DNA of 34,128 nt, from positions 1 to 34,128 of the forward strand of contig CAKZPG010000011.1 in the NCBI GenBank assembly GCA_937138675.1, given 5' to 3'. Every line of letters starts with the position of its first letter. Position 1 is the first letter of the stretch. Source of the DNA: an uncultured archaeon (GTDB taxonomy: Archaea; Halobacteriota; Halobacteria; Halobacteriales; Haloferacaceae). Shown piece after piece: positions 26,072-33,763 of this stretch. Below the pieces are notes generated by a model. That model was not told the origin of the DNA, did no database searches, and was given only the letters and a program-made list of their open reading frames with translations. The position numbers and the translations under genes were made by a program.

Positions 26072-27661
26072 ATGGACGAGGCGGTAGCCGAAGACGGTGC
26101 CACGACGGTGCGCTGGCGCGACTGGGGGACGGAGGCGTTTGCAGAAGCGCGTGAGCGCTCGTGCCCGGTCCTTCTGTCGCTGACCGCGACTTGGTGCCTC
26201 CCTTGTCGCGAGATGGACCGTACGACCTACGCCGACCCCCGCGTCGCGGCGGCGGTCCACGACCGATTCGTGCCGGTCCGGGTCGACGTCGACCGGCGAC
26301 CCCGCGTCCGTGAGCGCTACCACGCCGGCGGCTTTCCGACCACCGCCTTTCTCACACCCGACGGGACCGTGCTGACGAGCGCCGGCGCACTCGACGCCGA
26401 CACGCTGCGCGACGTTCTCGACCGGGTCGCGGCGACCTACGCCGACCGCGACGATGCCGGGCGGGTTCCGCGCTCACTCGCCGGCAATGTCCCACCCGCG
26501 GGAGAGGTAACCCCTGCTATTGAGGCCCACCTTGCCGGCCAGCTAGCCGCACAGTACGACGAGGACAACGGCGGGTGGGGGGCCGAAGCGAAATTCCCGC
26601 TCCCCCGAACGCTAGAGTTCGCGCTCAAGCGCGACCCGGCGCGGGCGAGTCTCGCCTTCGACGCCGTCCGCGACGGCCTGCGCGACGACAATGGCGGGTT
26701 CTTTCGTTTTGCTGCCAACCGGGACTGGACCGAACCGAGCCGCGAGAAGCCTCTCGCTGTTGAGGCCAGTCTCTGTCGCGCGTTCGCCAACGCCTATCTC
26801 CACACCGGTGACGATGGCCGGCGCGAGACGGCCACGGGGGTCGCGGCCTTTCTCGACGACCAGCTCTGGACCGGCACGGCCTTCGGTGGAAGCGTCGGCG
26901 CAGACGGGCGCCGCGACACGACCGTCTTCGCCGGTCCAAACGCCCTCGCCGCGGACGCCCTCCTCGCCCTCGCCGCCTACGTCGACGACGAGGACGCCCG
27001 CGAACGAGCGCAGACCACCCTCGAGACCGTCGACGACAGCCTCGTCGATAACGGCGCGGTCCGGCGGTACGAGGCCGATGACGCCCCGTCCGCGCCGCTC
27101 GACGACCGTGCTCACCTTGTTAGAGCGTACGCCCGCGCGGAACAGGTCCTCGGTGGCGACTGGGCTGCCCGCGCTCGCGCCGTCGCCGACGAGACGATAG
27201 CGACACTCCGGACCGATGACGGCTCGTTCCGCGATGGGCTCTCTGAGGGCGCCGGACTGCTCGACCGCCCGCTTCGACCGCTCGACGGGAACGCACACCT
27301 CGCCGGCGCGCTTCTCGATCTCGCGGCACTCACGGGCGATGAGCGGTACCGGGCGGTCGCCCGCGACGCCATCGCCGCTTTTGCCGGCGCTCACGAGCGG
27401 TTTGGGGTTCAGGTCGCGGCCTACGGGGCCGCCGCAGCCCGACTGACGGACGGCGGCGCGCCCGTCGTCGCGGTGACCGATGCACCCGGGTCGACCCTCC
27501 ATCGCGCGGCGCTCAGGGTGGCCGACCACGAGACTGTTGTCCGGCCGAACGCTGGCGGCGAGGCTGGCACCGCGCGAATTCGCACGGAGGGCGAGAAAGA
27601 GTGGTCCGCACCTGCCAGCGACCCGGAGACGCTGATGACGCGGGTGCGCGAGCGGACCTGA
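26072..27661 (+). CDS. DUF255 protein: thioredoxin-like domain plus six-hairpin helical domain
   Basis: A 529-residue cytoplasmic protein of the YyaL/spermatogenesis-associated 20 family, whose reaction is not known. The first 110 residues are a thioredoxin-like domain with WCLPC (Cys42, Cys45) and the cis-proline region GGFPTTAFL. Beyond, the helical (alpha/alpha)6-like domain has DEDNGGWGAEAKFPLP and DDNGGFFRFAANRDW, then LFDRPLRPLDGNAHLA-type segments (LLDRPLRPLDGNAHLAGALLD). This is shorter than the roughly 650-720 residues of many family members, with no sign of truncation. ATG 26072 is chosen since it begins directly before the thioredoxin part, although the open frame extends 53 codons up. 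Confidence 0.88.
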   Translation: MDEAVAEDGATTVRWRDWGTEAFAEARERSCPVLLSLTATWCLPCREMDRTTYADPRVAAAVHDRFVPVRVDVDRRPRVRERYHAGGFPTTAFLTPDGTVLTSAGALDADTLRDVLDRVAATYADRDDAGRVPRSLAGNVPPAGEVTPAIEAHLAGQLAAQYDEDNGGWGAEAKFPLPRTLEFALKRDPARASLAFDAVRDGLRDDNGGFFRFAANRDWTEPSREKPLAVEASLCRAFANAYLHTGDDGRRETATGVAAFLDDQLWTGTAFGGSVGADGRRDTTVFAGPNALAADALLALAAYVDDEDARERAQTTLETVDDSLVDNGAVRRYEADDAPSAPLDDRAHLVRAYARAEQVLGGDWAARARAVADETIATLRTDDGSFRDGLSEGAGLLDRPLRPLDGNAHLAGALLDLAALTGDERYRAVARDAIAAFAGAHERFGVQVAAYGAAAARLTDGGAPVVAVTDAPGSTLHRAALRVADHETVVRPNAGGEAGTARIRTEGEKEWSAPASDPETLMTRVRERT

Positions 27662-27665
27662 CTGG

Positions 27666-28673
27666 CTACCGGTCGCCGCTCCGCATCGCACCGTTCGTCG
27701 CGCCGTCCGTTGAAAAGGGTGTGTCGCCGTCGCCGTTCATTGCCGCGTCGCCGTTCGTCTCTGCCCTGAGTTGCCCCATCGTCAGTTCGCGCTCAGCGTG
27801 GGCGTTGTGCTGGTGGATCGACTCGTCGTTGGACTGGCGCATCCGCACCACCGCGTCGTCCGGCAGGGCCTCGAATCGTTCGACAACGTTGTCTGCAAGG
27901 GCGCGCACACAGTCCTCGACGAACCGCGCGTTCGAGTGTGAGGCGAAGGTCATGTGGTCTTCGTCCGGGCGCTTCGCAACGTTGTAGATGCGCGCGCTCA
28001 TGGAGTCACGGGCGACCTGCACGAGGTCGTGGATGTCAACGGCGGGCGAGCCCTTGGCGCCGACTGCAAGAAAGGCGTGGCCGCGCTGGGAGTGGCCAGG
28101 TTGGGGAACCCGGTCCAGAAACATCTCGGTTGTCTCGTCGTCGACGCCGAGGCCGGTCAGCACCTCCCGGGCGCGGGTCTCCGACATCCCTTGCGAGCAG
28201 GGACAGACCGTCATCCCCGTTACCTCGACGCCGATAGACTCGTCGGTGCCCTCCGCCGTTGCCGTTGCCTCGGCGACTACGCCGACGCTGTGCTGTGTTG
28301 GCAGACCACTCTCCGGGGCGTCCTCGCGAAGAATAAGATCTGCCTCCATCCGTACTTGTGCCGTCGTCGTGTAGTCGTGTTTCGCGAGCAGTCGCTCCGC
28401 TGCGGACCCACAGACACCCTCCAGTCGGGAGTCGGGGTTCGCAAGCACTGCCTCCAGCGTCTCGTCGATAACCTGCATGTTGCGACTCATGTCGATCCCC
28501 TTGCGCTCGGCGGGGAGGTCGACGTACACCTCAAAGTCGGCAGTGAACACGAGTGGCCGGTCGTCGTCGCGCGGCACCTCCACGAGCTTCTCGACGTCCG
28601 TCACCCCGACGCGGCCAAGTCCGACCGACACGTCCGGTCGCGACGCCTGGACGTCGGGCAGTTGACGCTCCAT
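27666..28673 (-). CDS. mptA: GTP cyclohydrolase MptA (type IB)
   Basis: Opens GTP to 7,8-dihydroneopterin 2',3'-cyclic phosphate, first step of tetrahydromethanopterin or pterin synthesis in archaea. 335 residues from ATG 28673. Family motifs: [12 protein letters not shown] (54-65), [14 protein letters not shown] (157-170, with metal-ligand Cys157/Cys159), and PGHSQRGHA (192-200). Only the C-terminus, rich in Asp, Gly and Asn (about the last 30), is atypical and may be disordered. TATA-like CATAATCAC lies about 27 bp upstream. It is convergent with the DUF255 gene with only 4 bp between stops. Confidence 0.93.
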   Translation of the reverse strand: MERQLPDVQASRPDVSVGLGRVGVTDVEKLVEVPRDDDRPLVFTADFEVYVDLPAERKGIDMSRNMQVIDETLEAVLANPDSRLEGVCGSAAERLLAKHDYTTTAQVRMEADLILREDAPESGLPTQHSVGVVAEATATAEGTDESIGVEVTGMTVCPCSQGMSETRAREVLTGLGVDDETTEMFLDRVPQPGHSQRGHAFLAVGAKGSPAVDIHDLVQVARDSMSARIYNVAKRPDEDHMTFASHSNARFVEDCVRALADNVVERFEALPDDAVVRMRQSNDESIHQHNAHAERELTMGQLRAETNGDAAMNGDGDTPFSTDGATNGAMRSGDR

Positions 28674-28715
28674 AAAAATCACTTTCGGCGGGCTGTGATT
28701 ATGCGTTTCGATGGC

Positions 28716-29126
28716 CTACGGCCAGTCCTCGCGCTCCGCCCCATCGAACGGGTCGGCCGCCGGCGCGTCTGCGTCAAGCTCCCATCCCGCCGCCTCAGCG
28801 GCCGCTTCCACATCGAGATACTCCCAGCCGGCGTCCTCGGCGACGGCGCTGTCGTCCTCGCCCGTCCCGACGAACACGTGCCGGTCTGTCTCGAACTGCT
28901 CGCGCACCCGGTCTAAACTCTCCTCAACCCCTCGCGGTCCGGAGAAAAAGTCCTGTCGCACCCGGTGCTTTCGTGTGTAGTTCGTCACGACGTAGGTCGG
29001 CTGTTCGGAGACGACCCCGACGTACTCTGTCCACCCCCGAGCGTCCGCGAAGACCGACTCCGGGTCCGAAACCGCACGCAAGGCGTCCAACTCGATGGCG
29101 AGTGTCATCGATCCCTCGGCGTCCAT
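28716..29126 (-). CDS. DUF7124-like haloarchaeal protein
   Basis: 136 residues from ATG 29126 (130 from ATG 29108), soluble and acidic. The first part MTLAIELDALRAVSDPESVF, then DARGWTEYVGVVSEQPTYVVTNYTRKHRVRQDFFSGPRGVEESL, and later DRHVFVGTGEDDSAVAEDAGWEYLDVEAAAEAAGWEL look like an alpha/beta domain and match what I know as DUF7124 of haloarchaea; function unknown. The stop lies 42 bp from the mptA start on the same strand, and the FAD oxidoreductase gene is 37 bp upstream, so these three may be cotranscribed. Confidence 0.75.
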   Translation of the reverse strand: MDAEGSMTLAIELDALRAVSDPESVFADARGWTEYVGVVSEQPTYVVTNYTRKHRVRQDFFSGPRGVEESLDRVREQFETDRHVFVGTGEDDSAVAEDAGWEYLDVEAAAEAAGWELDADAPAADPFDGAEREDWP

Positions 29127-29163
29127 AGTCGGGGTCGGTGCCCGGCCTACAGGAACCTTGCGA

Positions 29164-30405
29164 CTACGACTGTGTCGCGGCTGCGAGCCTGTCGACGTCA
29201 ACCTGCTTCTCTAGCAGCGCATCGATCTGGTCGGTGACGACCCGCTCCTCTTTCATCAGCCGCTTGTACGCCGACTGCGCCGAGAGGTCGCCGACCAGAA
29301 CGCCACCGACAATCTTCCCGTTTTTGAACGCGACGCGGCGCCACTCGGTGTCCGAGTACTTGCGCTCCGCGTGTTCGTCTCCGATCGTCGGGTGGCCGAA
29401 CGAGAGGAATGGGAAATCGAAGTGTGTGATCGAGTAGGTTGACACCCAGCGGAACGCCTCCTCCTCGCCGTCAGCGATCATGTTGGTGGCGGCGATAGAG
29501 CCCTGCTCCTTCGCGCTGCCCCACGAGCCGTTCTGCTCACGTTCGCCCGTGATCGTGTCGTGATAGCGCGTCACGTCGCCCGCGGCGTAGATATCCTCGG
29601 CCGTCGTCTGCATGTACTCGTTGACGACGATACCGTTGTCCACCTCGATCTCCGTTCCCTGGAGCAGTTCGACGTTGAAGTCAAGCCCGATAGCGACGCC
29701 AGCCCAGTCACAAGGGTAGCGCTCGCCGGTCGGATCAACCGCGGCCTCAACGTGGCCGTCGTCGTCCACCTCGAAGTGGTCGACACCAGAGTTGAAGACC
29801 GGCTCGACACCAATGTCGCGCAAGGCGTCGTGGATAATCTCGCCGCCCTCCTGCGTCAGCGCGTAGCGCCACCAGCACTCCCCACGCATCAGGTACTTTG
29901 CGTCGACGTTCTGCGCCCCGCAGATCGCGGCGAGGTCGATACCAAGCAACCCGGCTCCGACGACGACCGCCCGTTCGCTCGCCTCGGCGTCCTCTTTGAT
30001 CCGGCGGGCGTCCTGAAACGTCCAGAAGTGGTGGATACCGTCCGCGCCGCCGTTCTCAACCGGGATCTGGGTCGGTGTCCCGCCAGTCGCAAGCAGGAGT
30101 TTGTCGTACGAGATCGTCTTGCCGTCGTGGGTCTCAATCTTGTGGTCGCCGGGACGCAGGTCCGTCACCACGGTGTTGAGTCGCAGGTCGACGTTGTTGT
30201 CCTCGTACCACGACTTGTCGTGGATCGAGATTGGGGCCTCTGGCAGTTTCCCCTTCGCATACTCCTTTATCAAAATCCGGTTGTACAGTGCCTCGCCCTC
30301 CTCGGTGAGGACGATGATTGAGGCGTCCGGGTCACGCTCGCGGAGCGTCTCTGCGGCAGAACTCCCCGCGATCCCGTCGCCAACGACAACGTACGACTCA
30401 CTCAT
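29164..30405 (-). CDS. FAD/NAD-dependent oxidoreductase (pyridine nucleotide-disulfide type)
   Basis: 413 residues, cytoplasmic. FAD-binding motif GDGIAG (9-14) at the N-terminus, NAD-binding motif VVVGAGLLGIDLAA (about 146-159), then IYAAGDV (about 272-278), the second FAD contact. There is no CxxC redox pair, so it belongs to the rubredoxin-reductase/NirB-N-terminal class rather than the disulfide class. The last 110 residues (SWGSAKEQGSIAATNMI onward) form the C-terminal domain typical of the family. Electron acceptor unknown. ATG 30405 is a clear start. It is divergent from the DUF6149-like gene across 105 bp. Confidence 0.87.
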   Translation of the reverse strand: MSESYVVVGDGIAGSSAAETLRERDPDASIIVLTEEGEALYNRILIKEYAKGKLPEAPISIHDKSWYEDNNVDLRLNTVVTDLRPGDHKIETHDGKTISYDKLLLATGGTPTQIPVENGGADGIHHFWTFQDARRIKEDAEASERAVVVGAGLLGIDLAAICGAQNVDAKYLMRGECWWRYALTQEGGEIIHDALRDIGVEPVFNSGVDHFEVDDDGHVEAAVDPTGERYPCDWAGVAIGLDFNVELLQGTEIEVDNGIVVNEYMQTTAEDIYAAGDVTRYHDTITGEREQNGSWGSAKEQGSIAATNMIADGEEEAFRWVSTYSITHFDFPFLSFGHPTIGDEHAERKYSDTEWRRVAFKNGKIVGGVLVGDLSAQSAYKRLMKEERVVTDQIDALLEKQVDVDRLAAATQS

Positions 30406-30478
30406 AGAGCGGTCTTTGGACCCGGGGGTAATGTGGATTGCCCTCTGTCCGAGCAGTTGAGAATACCGCAGGCGTGCG

Positions 30479-30488
30479 TTTCAATATG
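30479..30488 (+). promoter_or_regulatory. TATA box of the DUF6149-like gene
   Basis: TTTCAATATG, centred 27 bp upstream of ATG 30511. Confidence 0.5.
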
Positions 30489-30510
30489 GCTCGACCCGTA
30501 CGTTTGTGTG

Positions 30511-31101
30511 ATGAAGATACGGCAGAATATCAGACACTTCGCCGCCAAACAGGCGCTTACGCTCCCGGTCGTCGGGCCGCGCGTCCGCGAGCGACTCGTT
30601 GACCTCCACGTCGATATCTTCGGCGCAAAGGCCGCCGACGGCCGCCGTGAGGAGCGCGAAGACCACATGGACGCCTTCTTCGACAACACCTTCGACACGT
30701 ACGTCGCGGCGTTGGAGACGGGCTATCTAGAGGCTGAGGCCCGCGAAGTCACACATATTCAGGCCAACTTTGACTTCTACAACCACGGCTGGACAGAGAT
30801 GATGGAGTTTCCAGCCGACGAACTCGGGGACCACCGCGACCGATATGCCGACTTTTTTGACACGCACGGCATCACCGTTGACGACCCACTCGGGGAGTTC
30901 ACACGTGTTTCAGTCCCGGACGCGCCGTCGACCCCCGAGCGCATTGATGAACCCGTTCACCCGTACGCAGAGGGCGGGTTCGCCGACGACGTCTACGTCG
31001 AGACGCCCGACGGCGAGGTGATAGTTGGTGGACGCCCCGAGCCCGAGGACGTCGACCCGACGGACGCGCCGGGCGCCGACGAGGACGTCCGAGCCGACTA
31101 A
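30511..31101 (+). CDS. DUF6149-like haloarchaeal protein
   Basis: 196 residues, soluble and acidic at the end. The first half is helical (KIRQNIRHFAAKQALTLPVVG, then EREDHMDAFFDNTFDTYVAALETGY), the middle holds THIQANFDFYNHGWTEMMEFPADEL, and an acidic tail (DVYVETPDGEVIVGGRPEPEDVDPTD) follows. I match this whole pattern to DUF6149 of Halobacteria; function unknown. ATG 30511 fits the TATA spacing and the family start; the open frame upstream of it is not conserved-looking. Stop and the MBL stop overlap by 4 bp (CTAA). Confidence 0.8.
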   Translation: MKIRQNIRHFAAKQALTLPVVGPRVRERLVDLHVDIFGAKAADGRREEREDHMDAFFDNTFDTYVAALETGYLEAEAREVTHIQANFDFYNHGWTEMMEFPADELGDHRDRYADFFDTHGITVDDPLGEFTRVSVPDAPSTPERIDEPVHPYAEGGFADDVYVETPDGEVIVGGRPEPEDVDPTDAPGADEDVRAD

Positions 31102-31790
31102 CTTCGCCGCGTCGCCGCCGCTGCTAGTCGCGCGAGCGTTACGCTCCCTCCCTCTCGCACCGGGTCGCCGTGGCCCATCGCCAGCAGTTCGGCCGCTGGC
31201 GCGCGGTCCGCCAGGTCGACGATGCTCTCTGTAACCGCCTGCGTGTCGTAGCTCAGGAGCCATGGCGACACGCGCAGGCGCCCGCGTCGTTCGAGAACGA
31301 GGTCACCGACGAACAGCGCCGACCGCTCGTCGTGTTCGTAGGCGACGTGGCCCGGCGTGTGGCCCGGCGTACGGTAAGCGTCGAACGGCCCGATTCGGTC
31401 GCCATCCGCCACTCGTTCGACCCGGAGCGACGTCGTGTCGAGAAGCAGACCCATTGCACGCTGTAGCAGGCCCTTGTGATTTGTGACCGGTGGGCCGTCC
31501 GTCCCCTCCGTCCACGCTGCGTCCGGGTCGGCGGCGTACACCGGTGCGTCGAGGCCGCGGTGCTCCAGGCCGGTGAGACCGCCGACGTGGTCGAGGTCGT
31601 AGTGTGTCAGGAGGACTCGTTCGACGTCCGCGAGCGCTGCGCCTGCCCGCTTGACGCCTGTCTGAATAGCGTCTGCGTCCCACGGCGTGCCTGTGTCGAC
31701 AAGCGTCGGTCCTCCGTCGTCGGCCTCGACAAGATAGGCGTTCACGCCGTAGCCACGGAGGCGTCGAACGCCGTCTTGGAGCGCTGCCAT
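31098..31790 (-). CDS. MBL-fold metallo-hydrolase
   Basis: 230 residues. The metal motif is THYDLDHVGG (62-71): the second His of the usual HxHxDH is Asp here (H63-Y-D65-L-D67-H68), a variant that still allows binuclear metal binding. Further ligands are likely in HTPGHVAYE, GDLVLERRG and the AMGHGDPV segment near the end. Substrate unknown, possibly a glyoxalase-II-like or other thioester or phosphodiester hydrolase. ATG 31790 is chosen. The amine-oxidase-type gene is 67 bp upstream on the same strand. Confidence 0.88.
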   Translation of the reverse strand: MAALQDGVRRLRGYGVNAYLVEADDGGPTLVDTGTPWDADAIQTGVKRAGAALADVERVLLTHYDLDHVGGLTGLEHRGLDAPVYAADPDAAWTEGTDGPPVTNHKGLLQRAMGLLLDTTSLRVERVADGDRIGPFDAYRTPGHTPGHVAYEHDERSALFVGDLVLERRGRLRVSPWLLSYDTQAVTESIVDLADRAPAAELLAMGHGDPVREGGSVTLARLAAAATRRS

Positions 31791-31857
31791 GTAGGTGGCG
31801 ACGACGGCCCCGAGTAACTTGAATCAGGCGCTAACTCTCCATTCGCCGGTGCTCGGG

Positions 31858-33216
31858 TCAGTCGCTCAGGTCGGGCGACACACGAGCCTCGGGCGCGTCG
31901 GGCATCGCTCCCTTCGCGGTGATTCGGTCCGCGCACTCGAAGCCCGCGACAACCCCCCCGTCGAGGCTCCGTTCTGGATACTGCGCCGGACTCGCCATCC
32001 CCGCGTAGTAGATACCCTCCGCCAGCTCGTCGGCGAGGTTGTACGGCACCACAAGGTCGAGGTAGCCCCGTTCGTACACCGGCGCGGCGCGCGGGGCCCG
32101 GGCCAGCCTGAATTCGGAAACCACAGAGCGGTCGAACGCGGGAAACATCGACGCGATTTCCGAGAGCCACAGGTCTCGAAGCTTCGCGTCGCTCGCCTGC
32201 CAGCGCGGGTCGTCGAGGCTCTGGACGTAGCTCGCGACGTAGAGGAGATGGTCGCCGCCGTATCGCTCTGGGGGCACGAAGTTCGTGTGTTCAATCAGCG
32301 CACCGAAGGGCGCATCGTGGGCGACGTTGAGCCAGTAAGTGTCCGTGAGCGACTCCTCGAGCGTCACGACGGCACAGAGCGCGCCTTGGAAGTCGACAGC
32401 ACACTCATAGCCGGTGAGCGCCTCAAGAACGTTCGGCATCGTCGCGACAACGATCCCCTCGCTCTCCTCAACTCGCTCGTCGCCATCGTCGAGTGTCACC
32501 GTTGCCACACGGCCGTCTGTGACTCCCACTTCGGTCACACGTGTTCCCATCTGGATATGATCGTGGCCCACCGCCTCGACGAGGGTGTCGAGTAGTCGGC
32601 CGAACCCGCCCTGTAAGTAGCCGAGTACCTCGCCGCGGAGCAGATCACGCTCTCCACGGAACTTCACCCGCCCGAGGAACCACGCGGCGCTCACGTCCTT
32701 CTTTCGCTCGCCGAACTTCGCGTCGAGTAGCGGGTCGACGAACTGGTCGTACACTCCACGGGTGGTGTGATCGACAACGAACTCCTTTATCGGGACGTCC
32801 TCAAACGCCGCGAGATCGTCGTAGGTGTCGAACGACGGCCACCCCCCGCGTACGTCGATCCCGGTCGTGAGCATCCCGAGTCGGAACTTGTCGTAGAGGC
32901 TCATATGCGGATACGCGAGAATCTGCCACGGGGTGTCGAGCGGGTGGACCACCCCGTCGACGTAGTAGGCGTTTTCACCGATTCGCCACTCGATATCGTC
33001 GCCGAGGCCCAGCTCCTCGGCCAACTCGACTATCGTCTCTTCAGACTTCGAGAGGTGGTGGTAGAACTTCTCTATTTGCTCACCGCTCGTCTCGTACGTG
33101 GCCGCCAGCCCCCCGAGGTCGTCGCCAGCCTCGATTACTGTGACCTCGTGCCCCCGGTCACGCAGCCGGTAGGCCGCCGCGAGCCCCGCAATCCCGCCAC
33201 CGACGACGTGGTACAC
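31858..33216 (-). CDS. FAD-dependent amine-oxidase-type oxidoreductase
   Basis: 452 residues from GTG 33216. The N-terminus GGGIAGLAAAY (6-16) and the VIEAGDDLGG strand about 20 residues later (28-37) form the dinucleotide-binding fold of FAD amine oxidase/protoporphyrinogen oxidase/phytoene desaturase relatives. The end has GIYYAGMASPAQYPERSLDGGVVAGFECADRI, the second FAD contact. Similar haloarchaeal genes are annotated only as NAD(P)/FAD-dependent oxidoreductase; the substrate cannot be told. GTG is the first codon possible, as no in-frame ATG lies upstream. The MBL gene follows. Confidence 0.87.
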   Translation of the reverse strand: MYHVVGGGIAGLAAAYRLRDRGHEVTVIEAGDDLGGLAATYETSGEQIEKFYHHLSKSEETIVELAEELGLGDDIEWRIGENAYYVDGVVHPLDTPWQILAYPHMSLYDKFRLGMLTTGIDVRGGWPSFDTYDDLAAFEDVPIKEFVVDHTTRGVYDQFVDPLLDAKFGERKKDVSAAWFLGRVKFRGERDLLRGEVLGYLQGGFGRLLDTLVEAVGHDHIQMGTRVTEVGVTDGRVATVTLDDGDERVEESEGIVVATMPNVLEALTGYECAVDFQGALCAVVTLEESLTDTYWLNVAHDAPFGALIEHTNFVPPERYGGDHLLYVASYVQSLDDPRWQASDAKLRDLWLSEIASMFPAFDRSVVSEFRLARAPRAAPVYERGYLDLVVPYNLADELAEGIYYAGMASPAQYPERSLDGGVVAGFECADRITAKGAMPDAPEARVSPDLSD

Positions 33217-33240
33217 GCCACCTATGTCGGTGGGGCCCGG

Positions 33241-33743
33241 TCAAGTCGCTTGTGTCTCTTGTTTGGTCAGGTCTGCAACCAGCACGAAGTCGGGCGCGTC
33301 GGCGAGCCTCGCCCCGGTGTTCGCGTCGCGGTCGGGCGTCAGCGTCACGGATTGGGACTCGGTCAGCGGTTCGAACCCGGTTGAGCGCGAGAGCGTGAGG
33401 CTCGGAGTGTCCCAGCCGAAGACACAGTTGCGACAAACTGTCCCCCCTGTCGACCGGAGCCAGTCGAGTGTGGCACGTGTCAGCCGAGCGCACATTCCCT
33501 CGCCCCGAGAGCCGCGGGGGCGACCCGGAGCCCAGACGCCCAGCCCTCCGTCTCGGGGAGAATACCGTCACGAACGACCACGACCACCGTGCCGTCGGGC
33601 TCCCCGACCAGTACCCGTCGGTCCGCCCTGTCTGCCGCCTCGCGCACCCACTGCGGGTAGGTGTCGCAGACCTCGCGGTCCGGCCACGTATCGGCCGTCA
33701 GCGTGCCTACACGCGCCGTGTCGAGGTCGCGCCCGTCTCGAAT
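33241..33743 (-). pseudogene. GNAT acetyltransferase, 5' end lost to TnpB insertion and one-base frameshift
   Basis: On the minus strand the frame beginning at 33743 reads IRDGRD ... TADTWPDRE ... EGWASGLRVAP, then ends at a stop near 33480. A second frame continues as SRGEGMCARLTRATLDWLRS ... CVFGWD and stops at 33241. Together they make one GNAT protein, with the acetyl-CoA loop RGEGMC. Adding one G to the G5 run at 33516-33520 joins the two. The 5' end is replaced by the end of the TnpB element, so the start codon is gone. The gene is inactive as it stands; a sequencing error could explain the frameshift but not the missing start. Confidence 0.75.
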
Positions 33744-33745
33744 CG

Positions 33746-33763
33746 GTGAACTACCCTACCCTA
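33746..33763 (-). mobile_element. Right end of the TnpB element
   Basis: Minus strand after the tnpB stop: TAGGGTAGGGTAGTTCAC, then GNAT sequence directly. A sudden change from mobile to host coding sequence marks the boundary, though the exact base is not proven. This end of IS1341-type elements is known to overlap the guide RNA of TnpB. Confidence 0.6.

Noticed and set aside
30433-30511. Earlier start (30433) for the DUF6149-like protein
   Set aside because: The extra 26 residues cover the TATA box and read like non-coding sequence; ATG 30511 has the right spacing.
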